Source: Spirochaeta sp. (GTDB lineage: Bacteria; Spirochaetota; Spirochaetia; DSM-27196; SLAA01). From it: a stretch of DNA of 14,223 nt. The notes beneath the pieces were generated by a model. It did not search any database. It saw only the letters and a list, made by a program, of their open reading frames with translations, and was not told the origin of the DNA. Positions 7,104 through 14,071 of this stretch are shown here, one piece after another. The DNA lies in contig JAIVHN010000007.1 in the NCBI GenBank assembly GCA_020201015.1, positions 1 through 14,223 on the forward strand, given 5' to 3'. Both the position numbers and the translations under genes were made by a program. Numbering within the stretch: position 1 is the first letter of the stretch; each line of letters opens with the position of its first letter.

Positions 7104-7790
7104 TCATAGACTAATTACCGATTTTTCTCCACCGAAAGAATCCTGTATCGTTCTTCCGGCAGCCGGATCCGGAATGAACTGCGTACCATCAATGACAAAA
7201 TTATACGTGTACGCGCGGTCCGGTTCGAGCTCAGTAGTGACTATCCATGTCTCACCGTCCTGCGCTTGCTCCATAGGCGTAATTTGAGGATCCCAGTCGT
7301 TGAAGTCTCCCACAACCGAAATTTGTGAGGCCCCTGGTGCAACAACGCGAAACCTCACCGACACGCCGTTTCCGGCTGGCACAGGTTCAGCATCCCGGGG
7401 GGATTGTGCTTCAGCGATACTTGCAGTCTGCGCCTCTTCGGTTCGGTGTGCCGCCTGCCGATATCCAAAGCCATAGCTGACAAAGGCTACCGCAAGAACA
7501 GCGGCTACTCCAGCTGTGGCTTTCCACGCAGCCCGTTGGAGGCCTGCTCTCTTGCTCGTGGAACGCTGAAACCGAGTAGTATCCGAGTCAGATTGAAGCC
7601 TTTCCATCAACTCCGACATTTCAGAGGCTTCGTAGTCCCGACGCATGAGCGGCAACAGCTTGCTATTCCGGGCAGCAAAGAACTCACCTGCCTGTAGAGC
7701 GGCGGCAAAGAACTCAAGATCTTCAGCTGAGACCCGCCCTTGGTCTTCCCAGAGGTCAATTATTGTCTTGAGTCGATCAGCGTCCGTCAT
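7104..7790 (-). CDS. Single-pass membrane protein with C-terminal CBM48/isoamylase-N-like domain, probable anti-sigma factor
   Basis: This 228-residue protein has three parts. Residues 1-88 are a helical cytoplasmic region. Residues about 91-110 (ATAGVAAVLAVAFVSYGFGY) form one membrane helix. After a linker, residues about 143-220 resemble the glycogen-binding/E-set domain of AMPK-beta and isoamylase N-termini: VRFRVVAPGASQISVVGDFN, DWDP, then a Trp at 172, YTYNFVIDGTQFIPDP and GRTIQDSFGG. By the membrane helix, the sugar-binding-like domain would be outside the cytoplasm. The N-terminal region has no Cys or His, so it is not a zinc anti-sigma (ZAS) type. It lies 26 bases after an ECF sigma gene, the usual position for the cognate anti-sigma factor, but the anti-sigma role is inferred from context. 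The ATG at 7790 has a GGAG about a dozen bases upstream. Confidence 0.82.
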   Translation of the reverse strand: MTDADRLKTIIDLWEDQGRVSAEDLEFFAAALQAGEFFAARNSKLLPLMRRDYEASEMSELMERLQSDSDTTRFQRSTSKRAGLQRAAWKATAGVAAVLAVAFVSYGFGYRQAAHRTEEAQTASIAEAQSPRDAEPVPAGNGVSVRFRVVAPGASQISVVGDFNDWDPQITPMEQAQDGETWIVTTELEPDRAYTYNFVIDGTQFIPDPAAGRTIQDSFGGEKSVISL

Positions 7791-7816
7791 ACGACATACA
7801 TCTCCACTCTTTCATA

Positions 7817-8419
7817 CTACTCATCCCTGCCGTCGGTTGCATCTTTTTCATCCGAGCCTAACAATTTCCGTAGTTCTTTTCTGCTCCGATGGAGCTTTGA
7901 CTTGACATTCTCATTACTCAATCCCAATTCGTTTGCAATCTCGCCGACCGACTGCTCCTCAAGGTAATAACGCTCAACCACCTCTCGTAGGTCGGTCTTT
8001 AAGCGCGAAATAGCTTCATGAACAGATGATACGTCATCTTGCTTTTGGAGTTCGTCTACCGGAGCAGCCGCACTATCCACAGGCTGAAACTCAAGGACGG
8101 ACTCATGGTCGCGGAGTCGCATAAAGCGCGAGTATTTACTACGGAGATGATTACGAGCAATGCCGGTTAGCCAGGCTCCGAAGGACCCCTCAAGCTTAAA
8201 GGTATGAAGTGACCGATATGCCTTGAGGAAAATTTCTTGCGTCGCATCGGCCGCGTCACCTGCGTTGGGGCTTTGGCGCGCAGCCATTCGATGAATATGT
8301 TCTCTATAATGCTTGACCAGCGGTTCGAACGCGTTCACATCTCCCTCGAGTGTCGCGCGAACTGCGAGCCGTTCATCGAGCTTGGAGCCTGCCTCGCTAT
8401 CTTCAGGGAGTGTTCCCAT
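7817..8419 (-). CDS. ECF-type RNA polymerase sigma factor (sigma-70 family, RpoE-like)
   Basis: This 200-residue protein has the two-domain layout of extracytoplasmic-function sigma factors, which direct RNA polymerase to promoters of envelope-stress or signal-responsive genes. The sigma-2 region spans about 30-98, with DAADATQEIFLKAYRSLHTF and SFGAWLTGIARNHLRSKYSR. The sigma-4 region spans about 135-187, with LREVVERYYLEEQSVGEIAN followed by ELGLSNENVKSKLHRSRKEL, a helix-turn-helix for the -35 element. No sigma-3 domain is present. It is the first gene of a leftward three-gene operon with the CBM48 membrane protein and a secreted helical protein. No Shine-Dalgarno is seen before the ATG at 8419. 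An ECF-like promoter candidate lies just upstream, which would fit autoregulation. Confidence 0.92.
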   Translation of the reverse strand: MGTLPEDSEAGSKLDERLAVRATLEGDVNAFEPLVKHYREHIHRMAARQSPNAGDAADATQEIFLKAYRSLHTFKLEGSFGAWLTGIARNHLRSKYSRFMRLRDHESVLEFQPVDSAAAPVDELQKQDDVSSVHEAISRLKTDLREVVERYYLEEQSVGEIANELGLSNENVKSKLHRSRKELRKLLGSDEKDATDGRDE

Positions 8420-8434
8420 GGTACATAAAAATAA

Positions 8435-8462
8435 CGAGACCGGAGACGAATATCCGGGTTAC
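8435..8462 (-). promoter_or_regulatory. Candidate autoregulated ECF promoter of the sigma-factor operon
   Basis: Read on the minus strand, GTAACC (8462-8457) and GTCTCG (8440-8435) are separated by 16 bases. This resembles the GGAAC-N16/17-GTCT pattern of many ECF promoters, and it lies within 45 bases of the sigma gene start. The match is loose and from a single site, so it is only a candidate. Confidence 0.3.
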
Positions 8463-8501
8463 AGGCCGGCATTCTCTAATGAAAATTTAACATATTTAAG
8501 C

Positions 8502-8507
8502 TATAAT
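8502..8507 (+). promoter_or_regulatory. -10 element of a probable phn operon promoter
   Basis: TATAAT at 8502-8507 matches the sigma-70 -10 consensus exactly. It lies in an AT-rich stretch 38 bases before the phnD ATG. The -35 region (around 8479-8484) is weak. The AT-rich bases 8480-8500 could compensate or the promoter may need an activator. The sigma-factor operon is transcribed in the opposite direction from the same 126-base gap. Confidence 0.45.
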
Positions 8508-8519
8508 CTGCCCGATTGA

Positions 8520-8533
8520 TGAACCTACGTTCA
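8520..8533 (+). repeat. Small inverted repeat in the phnD leader
   Basis: TGAAC (8520-8524) and GTTCA (8529-8533) are inverted around CTAC, directly upstream of the Shine-Dalgarno AAGGAG and downstream of the predicted transcription start. It could be an operator half-site pair or a small hairpin near the ribosome binding site. The arms are only five bases, so chance is quite possible. Confidence 0.3.
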
Positions 8534-8545
8534 AAGGAGAAATGA

Positions 8546-9460
8546 ATGAAACGAAACATGCTAAGCGCGGTGCTGATTGTTCTGTCAGTGTCGCTGTTTC
8601 TTGTCGTAAGTGGTTGTGCACCACAAGAACCCGAGCTTGGGACCGAGGAAAACCCCATTGTTTGGGCTTTTGTCCCCTCTGGTGATACCCAAGAAATATC
8701 CGCCGGTGGTCGTGCCGTAGCGGACATGATTTTTGAGCGAACCGAGTTGGTGGTAGAGGCAAGCGTTGCTACCGAGTATGCTGGCGTAATTGAAGCGCTG
8801 CAGAGCGATCCTCCCAGTGCCCACATGGCTTCGCTTGCAACCTTTGCCTACGTTGTTGCCGCCGACCGCGGCGTGGCCGAGGCCGAGCTTGTTGCCGTAC
8901 GCTATGGTCGTCCCTTCTACGACGGACAGATCATAGCCGGTGCCGACACCGGAATCCGTACTTTAGCAGATCTAGCTGGCAAAAGTTTTGCTCGCCCCGA
9001 CCCGTTGAGCACTTCCGGATGGATTATCCCAAGTCTTACTATTCGTGCTGCAGGCGTAAACCCGGATACCGACTTAAGCCGCATTGTGGACGCTGGCGGT
9101 CATACAGGCGTAATAACCGCCGTCTATAACGGTGACGTTGATGCCGGGGCAACCTTTGTTGACGCTCGGGGCAACGTGGAAGAAGACTTTCCCGATGTCT
9201 ATGAAAAGGTACAGGTTATTGAGGTAAGTATTCCTATTCCCAATGACGGCGTACAGTTTCACCCCAGCGTGCCAGACGACATGAAAGAACAGATTATTCA
9301 GGCACTGCTCGAGATTGCTGAAACCGAAGAGGGCGCGGAAGCTCTTGGTCAGGCTTACCAGTGGCAAGGACTTGAGCGTCATGGCGACGACTTCTATGAC
9401 CCCTTCCGCCAGACCCTGCAGGCCGCGGGCGTTGACGCGACCGCATTAATGGGAGACTAA
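8546..9460 (+). CDS. phnD: PhnD-type phosphonate/phosphite substrate-binding lipoprotein
   Basis: This 304-residue binding protein belongs to an ABC importer for oxyanions of the phosphonate/phosphite/phosphate group. The N-terminus is a lipoprotein signal ending VVSGC, with Cys24 as the lipid anchor. The mature part has the PhnD hallmarks: IVWAFVPSGDTQEI (38-51), the anion-binding loop DPLSTSGW (152-159), and GGHTGVITAVYNGDVDAGATFVDAR (184-208), where His186 and Asp206 are at positions typical for ligand contact. Which phosphorus compound it binds cannot be told from this. A strong AAGGAG precedes the ATG at 8546. It heads the operon phnD-phnC-phnE-methyltransferase, and a palindrome follows its stop, which would favour high expression of the binding protein over the other subunits. 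No C-P lyase or phosphonatase gene is in the window. Confidence 0.92.
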   Translation: MKRNMLSAVLIVLSVSLFLVVSGCAPQEPELGTEENPIVWAFVPSGDTQEISAGGRAVADMIFERTELVVEASVATEYAGVIEALQSDPPSAHMASLATFAYVVAADRGVAEAELVAVRYGRPFYDGQIIAGADTGIRTLADLAGKSFARPDPLSTSGWIIPSLTIRAAGVNPDTDLSRIVDAGGHTGVITAVYNGDVDAGATFVDARGNVEEDFPDVYEKVQVIEVSIPIPNDGVQFHPSVPDDMKEQIIQALLEIAETEEGAEALGQAYQWQGLERHGDDFYDPFRQTLQAAGVDATALMGD

Positions 9461-9479
9461 TACTCTCATGTGCAGTCAG

Positions 9480-9505
9480 GGCTATCTCCCCGCGGGGAGA
9501 TAGCC
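9480..9505. terminator. 26-base perfect palindrome between phnD and phnC
   Basis: The 12-base arm GGCTATCTCCCC (9480-9491) is followed by GC and then its exact reverse complement GGGGAGATAGCC (9494-9505). Three Ts follow, and the stem can extend by a wobble and an AT pair. It starts 19 bases after the phnD stop and ends 36 bases before the phnC start. It probably acts as a partial terminator or a 3'-end stabiliser that leaves more phnD than phnCE message. Confidence 0.7.
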
Positions 9506-9541
9506 TTTCGTGCCCGACATCATCTTCCGGGAGGCGTACGA

Positions 9542-10402
9542 GTGCTCCAGTTCACTAACCTATCAAAGACTTATGACGACGGGACGCAAGCCCTAAAAGA
9601 GGTGAGTTTCTCGGTTGAGCCGGGAGAGTTTCTCGTCGTGATAGGTCTTTCCGGATCGGGAAAATCGACACTGCTCCGATGTACCAATCGTCTTATTGAA
9701 CCGACCTCGGGGTCAATTACGTGGGACGGCCTGGATATTACCGGTGCCGACGGGGCGCAGCTCCGCACCATACGTCGACGCATTGGTATGATTTTCCAGC
9801 ATTTCAATCTCGTAAAGCGGTTAAGTGTTATAAACAACGTCCTTTCGGGGCGGCTGGGATACTTAGATACATGGAAGAGTATGCTGTATCGCTTCGACAG
9901 CGAAGACCAGACACGTGCATTCCGAGCCCTGGAGCGGGTTGGCCTAACCGAGCAAACCTATAAACGAGCCAGCGAACTTTCAGGCGGGCAGCAACAGAGG
10001 GTTGGCATTGCCAGGGCCCTGATGCAGCAACCGGAGATCATTCTTGCAGATGAGCCGGTAGCTAGTTTAGATCCTGTTCTGGCTCACACGATTCTGGGAT
10101 ATCTTGAACGTTTGAACAAAGAAGACGGTATTACCGTGATCTGCAGCCTCCACTACCTGGATCTGGTCCAGCGTTACGCCACCAAAGTCATTGGCCTTCG
10201 AGACGGAAGGGTCGTCTACCGTGGAACTAGTGAGGATATCCGCACCATGACCGACGCGGAGTTCAAAGACATTTATGGTCAAGAGGCCGAACGAGTTGGG
10301 GCCGGTCTTGCTGCTCGTACCCCATCCAGCGCGTCTCCTACCGGCGCCCCAAGCAGTGGCTCCGGATCCCTTGATAGCGGCTCCACGGAAGGGGCAGAAT
10401 AA
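9542..10402 (+). CDS. phnC: PhnC-type ABC transporter ATPase
   Basis: This 286-residue ATPase powers the phosphonate/phosphite-type importer on the cytoplasmic face of the membrane. It has Walker A GLSGSGKST (35-43), Q-loop IFQHFNLV, the ABC signature LSGGQQQR (near 146-153), Walker B IILADEP with D-loop SLDP (near 167-178), and a switch His in CSLHYLDL. The sequence KTYDDGTQALKEVSF at the N-terminus is typical of PhnC. The GTG at 9542 has GGGAGG seven bases upstream. A longer in-frame extension to 9470 would run through the palindrome and is unlikely. The last 35 or so residues (TPSSASPTGAPSSGSGS and beyond) form a Ser/Gly/Pro-rich disordered tail that standard PhnC proteins lack. The stop overlaps the phnE start by one base. 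Confidence 0.93.
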   Translation: MLQFTNLSKTYDDGTQALKEVSFSVEPGEFLVVIGLSGSGKSTLLRCTNRLIEPTSGSITWDGLDITGADGAQLRTIRRRIGMIFQHFNLVKRLSVINNVLSGRLGYLDTWKSMLYRFDSEDQTRAFRALERVGLTEQTYKRASELSGGQQQRVGIARALMQQPEIILADEPVASLDPVLAHTILGYLERLNKEDGITVICSLHYLDLVQRYATKVIGLRDGRVVYRGTSEDIRTMTDAEFKDIYGQEAERVGAGLAARTPSSASPTGAPSSGSGSLDSGSTEGAE

Positions 10403-11952
10403 TGGCCAAAACGCCACAGCAAAAAGAACAGTCGCGACAGGCTCGTGTAACCGCGCGAACGGCCGCTCAGAATCCGCTGGTCGCACCACCCATTGCGGCA
10501 ATTGCCTCTTTGCTCATACCGGGTCTGGGTCAGATACTGAGCCGCCAAACGCAGCGGGGTGTGCTTATTTTCTCGGCTATGGCCACCGGCGGAGGAATTT
10601 TCTTTTGGCGAGTAGCCGAACTCGGCAGAAGGGTCCAGGGCTTCTTTCCTAGCATCGGCCGCGCGCTTGAGCGCAGCCCCGGCTTTGTCGGCCTCGCCGC
10701 TGGCGCTCTCGCCTTGGTATGGTTAGTAGCAGCTTGGGACGCCTTTCTCTGCTCCCGCAACCGTAAGCGTCCTGGTAGCGGCGTCTTTGCCTTGGTCCTG
10801 GTGTCGTTCTTCGTTCTGGGGTGGCAGATTGCGGAGATCGATGTTGTAAAAATGGTGCGCCAGGCCCCGGAGGCACTGCCGCCGCTGTCACGCGTCATTT
10901 GGCCCTGGTCGGCAGCCATAACCTTTGAGACCGAGTCGTTGTCGGCGCGTGCAGAGATTCTTGTAGGAGAAGGCACACCACCAACGCGGCCTGTGCCAGT
11001 GGAGGATGAACCCTACCTGTTGGTAGAACCCAACGTCGGCAGCATGACGTCGCAAGACGCAAATTACCAGCCGGTCCCGGGCACCAGAATTACCCTTAGT
11101 GGCACCAATTTTGCCGCCAACACCGAAACCGAGATTTGGTGGCGTGACCCTTTGGGCAATGAGTTCCGTCCCCGCGAAGACAGCAAGTACCTCATTTTTC
11201 AGACCGATAATGAAGGCGAGTTTCAGCTTGAAATGACTATGCCCTACCGCATGGCGCCGCCAAGCGCACAGGGCCCGTTTCTACATACCGTGGAGGCACG
11301 ACAGGTTTCCCGTGTGGGCGGACCGCAGGCATCTGAGGCCTTGAAAATGACGATCAGTCGCATGATTGAAACTATTTTCATGGGAATGATGGCAACCTTC
11401 TTCGGAATTATCTTTTCACTGCCGGTAAGCTTCCTTGCCGCGCGAAACATTATGTCCGGTAGCCGGCTCACCATGGCGCTCTACTATATCACCCGTGCAA
11501 TCCTCAACATTATACGGTCTATTGAGCCCCTCATCTGGGCACTGATCGCGGTCGTATGGGTTGGTCTTGGACCCTTTGCTGGCATTGTGGCGCTGACGCT
11601 TCACTCTATTGCCGCGCTCGGCAAACTCTACTCCGAAGCAATTGAAGGGATTGATGGCGGCCCAATTGAAGCAATTCAGGCAACAGGCGCCAACCGTCTA
11701 CAGACCATTATGTTCGGCGTCATTCCCCAAATGATCTCTCCGTTTATCAGCTTCTCTATTTACCGCTGGGATATCAACGTGCGGATGTCCACCGTAATAG
11801 GATTGGTTGGTGGCGGCGGCATTGGCTTTTTGCTGGTGCAGTATATTCGCTTGCTGGATTACCGCTCGGCCGGAATAGCGGTGTGGTTTATCGCCATCAC
11901 AGTTGCCACGCTCGACTACGTTAGTGCCGAGATACGCAACCGGCTCATGTAG
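10402..11952 (+). CDS. phnE: PhnE-type ABC transporter permease with a large N-terminal extension
   Basis: This 516-residue protein is about twice the usual PhnE length (260-290). Residues about 315-516 are the canonical permease domain: MIETIFMGMMATFFGIIFSL, RSIEPLIWALIAVVWVGLGP, the EAA loop EAIEGIDGGPIEAIQATGAN (412-431), and a final NVRMSTVIGLVGGGGIG block. The front half is unusual. It has four hydrophobic segments (about 28-46 with the PGLGQ motif, 53-69, 94-112 and 127-144), then a predicted extracytoplasmic region (about 150-315). That region contains an Ig/IPT-like stretch, LVEPNVG then PGTRITLSGTNFAANTETEI (about 207-245), and EGEFQLEMTMP. The ATG overlaps the phnC stop (ATAATG) and has GGAAGGGG upstream. 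I recall similar extended permeases in some Chloroflexota, unverified. It forms the membrane channel of the importer. Confidence 0.9.
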   Translation: MAKTPQQKEQSRQARVTARTAAQNPLVAPPIAAIASLLIPGLGQILSRQTQRGVLIFSAMATGGGIFFWRVAELGRRVQGFFPSIGRALERSPGFVGLAAGALALVWLVAAWDAFLCSRNRKRPGSGVFALVLVSFFVLGWQIAEIDVVKMVRQAPEALPPLSRVIWPWSAAITFETESLSARAEILVGEGTPPTRPVPVEDEPYLLVEPNVGSMTSQDANYQPVPGTRITLSGTNFAANTETEIWWRDPLGNEFRPREDSKYLIFQTDNEGEFQLEMTMPYRMAPPSAQGPFLHTVEARQVSRVGGPQASEALKMTISRMIETIFMGMMATFFGIIFSLPVSFLAARNIMSGSRLTMALYYITRAILNIIRSIEPLIWALIAVVWVGLGPFAGIVALTLHSIAALGKLYSEAIEGIDGGPIEAIQATGANRLQTIMFGVIPQMISPFISFSIYRWDINVRMSTVIGLVGGGGIGFLLVQYIRLLDYRSAGIAVWFIAITVATLDYVSAEIRNRLM

Positions 11953-11955
11953 GCG

Positions 11956-12558
11956 TTGGGGTTCTTGGCCCAGATTGGTACCGGCCTGTCCCGCTCATGG
12001 GCTCGCGGCAAGCTACGGCAGATTGAGAGCTTTCTTTCCGAGGGGAGTAGTTTACTTGATATCGGCTCAGGGAAAGGCATGGTCTCTCATATCCTCCGCG
12101 AACAAGGCTATGAGGTCAGCTCTGTGGATGTACGAGACCGAAGTCTTGCTGGAACCGTAGCGCCGCTGCTTTACGACGGATGCACAATACCCTTTGATGC
12201 CGACACCTTTGACTGCGCATTATTGCTTACCGTTCTTCATCACACACCGGATCCCGCCCTCGTTCTCCGAGAAGCGGCACGCGTGGCGCATCGGGTAATC
12301 GTAATTGAAGACGTCTTTTCTCACCCTGTTCAGAAGCACCTTACATTCTTCACCGACAGTCTCTTCAATCTTGAGTTTCGTGGGCACCCGCATTCAAACA
12401 AGACAGACCTGGAGTGGCTTCGCACATATGACGAGCTTGGCTTGGGCAACCCGGACCGCAAGTGTACGACAGAGATGCCCACCAGCCAGCGAGACGTAGT
12501 AGTCGGTTACGTAGCGGGAGTGACCAAGTGTCAGCAACGCGTAGACGTAGTTCTTTAA
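11956..12558 (+). CDS. Class I SAM-dependent methyltransferase (Methyltransf_11 type), 3' end probably rearranged
   Basis: This 200-residue protein has motif I LLDIGSGKG (33-41), an acidic residue after the next strand (SSVDVRD), and the post-motifs FDADTFDCALLLTVLHHTPD and VIVIEDVF. These define a Rossmann-fold methyltransferase; the substrate is unknown. It starts at a TTG only three bases after the phnE stop, so it appears to be the fourth gene of the phn operon, by translational coupling, since no Shine-Dalgarno is evident. Similarity to the family seems to fade after YDELGLGN (about residue 164). From there the frame is antisense to the conserved end of the EAL gene, with which it overlaps by 165 bases. 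The last 35 residues or so may therefore be read-through into a neighbour after loss of the original end. Confidence 0.82.
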   Translation: MGFLAQIGTGLSRSWARGKLRQIESFLSEGSSLLDIGSGKGMVSHILREQGYEVSSVDVRDRSLAGTVAPLLYDGCTIPFDADTFDCALLLTVLHHTPDPALVLREAARVAHRVIVIEDVFSHPVQKHLTFFTDSLFNLEFRGHPHSNKTDLEWLRTYDELGLGNPDRKCTTEMPTSQRDVVVGYVAGVTKCQQRVDVVL

Positions 12559-13650
12559 CGCGTGACTATCGCCCGGGACCGCAGGCCGAAAGAGAGGATG
12601 GGCGCGTGCTCTCAAGGCTCCCGACAGCTCACTCTCTACTGCATTCTCTAAGGCTTGATCCAAAATTGTTGAGCTCAGCTGTATACCGTCAATCCCAACT
12701 AAGTAGGCGCACTCAGCCTCCGGTACCGCCTCAACAAGCTCGCGTAAATCAATATCCCAGGTCTCACGGGTGCCGCTACGCAAGCGCGGCACATACTCGG
12801 CAACGCGCTCATCAATCCGTCTTTGGCGGCCTTCCTCGCTAAGTACTTTTGCCGACAAGTCGGAACGCAATAACGAGACCGCTTCGCTACCCGTTTGCTG
12901 AGCCGCTTCCACTACCTGAAGCAGATCCGGGTGCGGCTTGGCAAGGTGGTACCCTTGAATGAGATCCGCGCCCTCTTCGGCCGCAATGCGAATATCGTCA
13001 TAACTCTCCACCCCCTCGGCCAGACAGAGAGAGCCCACAGTACGAGCAAGGTACGATATCGAACGCATGACCGAACGCTTGTACATATCCTCGCCCGCTG
13101 CCCGCACAATAGACTGATCAATCTTTATGATGTCCGGTCGAACAAGCGCTACCCGCTCAAGGTTAGAATGCTGCGTTCCGAAATCGTCAAGAGTGACCAG
13201 AAAGCCGTAAGCGCGATTACGCTCGGCAAACCGTTTCAACGCGTGCAGGTCCCGAACGCCAGACTCGACAATCTCAAGCGCTACGCGGCGGGGGTCAAGA
13301 GCGTGATGGCGGCAGCTTTTGTGTATATTCCCAGGCATCAACTCTTCACTATCTAGAACTGCTGCGGAGAAATTGAGAAATAGCAAGAGCGATTCCGAAG
13401 GTAGCGCTGCCGCAAAGGAGGAGATTGCGTCCTCTCGTGCCGCGCGCTCTAAAGCAAGTGACATGTCGGCTGCGGCTGCTGCAGCAAATAGGTGCGACGG
13501 CGCCACAATAGTTCCATCTGAGTTCACACCACGAACTAAGGCTTCGCATCCGACTACGGTGCCGGTCCTAAGGTTGGTAATTGGTTGGAACCAGGTACTG
13601 AGGCCCTCGAGATTCAAGGCGGCGAGTAGATCAAAAGGTGTTATGTTCAC
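12394..13650 (-). CDS. EAL-domain c-di-GMP phosphodiesterase with C-terminal sensor-like domain
   Basis: This 418-residue protein lacks membrane segments. The EAL domain spans about 10-250. All the residues I would look for in an active enzyme are present: E36 in CEALVRG, N93 in LFLNFS, E126 in LEIVES, D155/D156 in TLDDFGT, K176 in IIKID, E212 in LAEGVES and Q232 in LIQGYHLAKP. It probably hydrolyses cyclic di-GMP. Residues about 265-400 form a domain common after some EAL domains, with HALKNYVYALLTLGHSRYVT and DYYVSLAGGHLCRTLAV, probably a PAS/Cache-like ligand sensor. The final VAQAKLVICAKPLQVCLV is antisense to the methyltransferase and the natural end may be lost. It starts at a GTG without a clear Shine-Dalgarno, 31 bases after the NifX-like gene on the same strand, so cotranscription is possible. 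Confidence 0.88.
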   Translation of the reverse strand: MNITPFDLLAALNLEGLSTWFQPITNLRTGTVVGCEALVRGVNSDGTIVAPSHLFAAAAAADMSLALERAAREDAISSFAAALPSESLLLFLNFSAAVLDSEELMPGNIHKSCRHHALDPRRVALEIVESGVRDLHALKRFAERNRAYGFLVTLDDFGTQHSNLERVALVRPDIIKIDQSIVRAAGEDMYKRSVMRSISYLARTVGSLCLAEGVESYDDIRIAAEEGADLIQGYHLAKPHPDLLQVVEAAQQTGSEAVSLLRSDLSAKVLSEEGRQRRIDERVAEYVPRLRSGTRETWDIDLRELVEAVPEAECAYLVGIDGIQLSSTILDQALENAVESELSGALRARAHPLFRPAVPGDSHALKNYVYALLTLGHSRYVTDYYVSLAGGHLCRTLAVRVAQAKLVICAKPLQVCLV

Positions 13651-13681
13651 TCAGCTACTATTTCACGCACGTCAGCCGGGG

Positions 13682-14071
13682 TCAATGGTGGTGATGTTCG
13701 TGTTCCCCATGTCCCGCGCAGAGAACAGGCGCCTCGCTTAGCTTGAGCGTTCCGGCTTCCAAAGCCGCTAACACCTGGGCCGGATTTTCGTAGGGGCCCT
13801 CGAGTATTCCCACAGAGATTCCTTCTCCGGTCAACCTAGTGTGGGCGCCTTGCCCCAGACCCTTACACAAGACACGGGTAACTCCGGCCGCCTTGAGTTC
13901 GTCTGTCGGCGCACAGCCGCCTCCGTGACCACGGCTATGGGGGATTTTTGCTATGAACTGCACCTCGGACAATCCTTGTTCAATCACCGCAAAAAAGGGG
14001 GCATGGCCGAAATGACCCGACACTGCAGCCTGAGGACCACTGTTTGACGATACCGGAATAGCTATACGCAT
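13682..14071 (-). CDS. NifX/NifB-type dinitrogenase iron-molybdenum cofactor family protein with His-rich tail
   Basis: This 129-residue protein of the Nitro_FeMo-Co family (NifX, NafY, MTH1175-like) starts MRIAIPVSSNSG. It continues with VSGHFGHAPFFAVIE, GGGCAPTDELKAAGVTRVLC, KGLGQGAHTRLTGEGISVG and LAALEAGTL, which cover the RNase H-like fold of the family. Small stand-alone members bind metal clusters or metals and are not restricted to nitrogen fixers. The C-terminus GHGEHEHHHH is His-rich and may bind Ni, Zn or another metal. AAGGAG lies eight bases before the ATG at 14071. The start overlaps the end of the upstream DUF134 gene by ten bases. No nif genes are in the window, so a nitrogenase role should not be assumed. 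Confidence 0.88.
   Translation of the reverse strand: MRIAIPVSSNSGPQAAVSGHFGHAPFFAVIEQGLSEVQFIAKIPHSRGHGGGCAPTDELKAAGVTRVLCKGLGQGAHTRLTGEGISVGILEGPYENPAQVLAALEAGTLKLSEAPVLCAGHGEHEHHHH

Noticed and set aside
10067..10501. 144-codon minus-strand frame across phnC and phnE
   Set aside because: It is antisense to the Walker B region and the phnC/phnE junction and has no recognisable protein features.
12895..13356. 153-codon plus-strand frame inside the EAL gene
   Set aside because: It is antisense to the catalytic motifs of the EAL domain, which are all intact in the sense frame.
13682..14071. Evidence for nitrogen fixation
   Set aside because: The NifX-like family is widespread in non-fixing organisms and no nifHDK or other nif genes are in the window.
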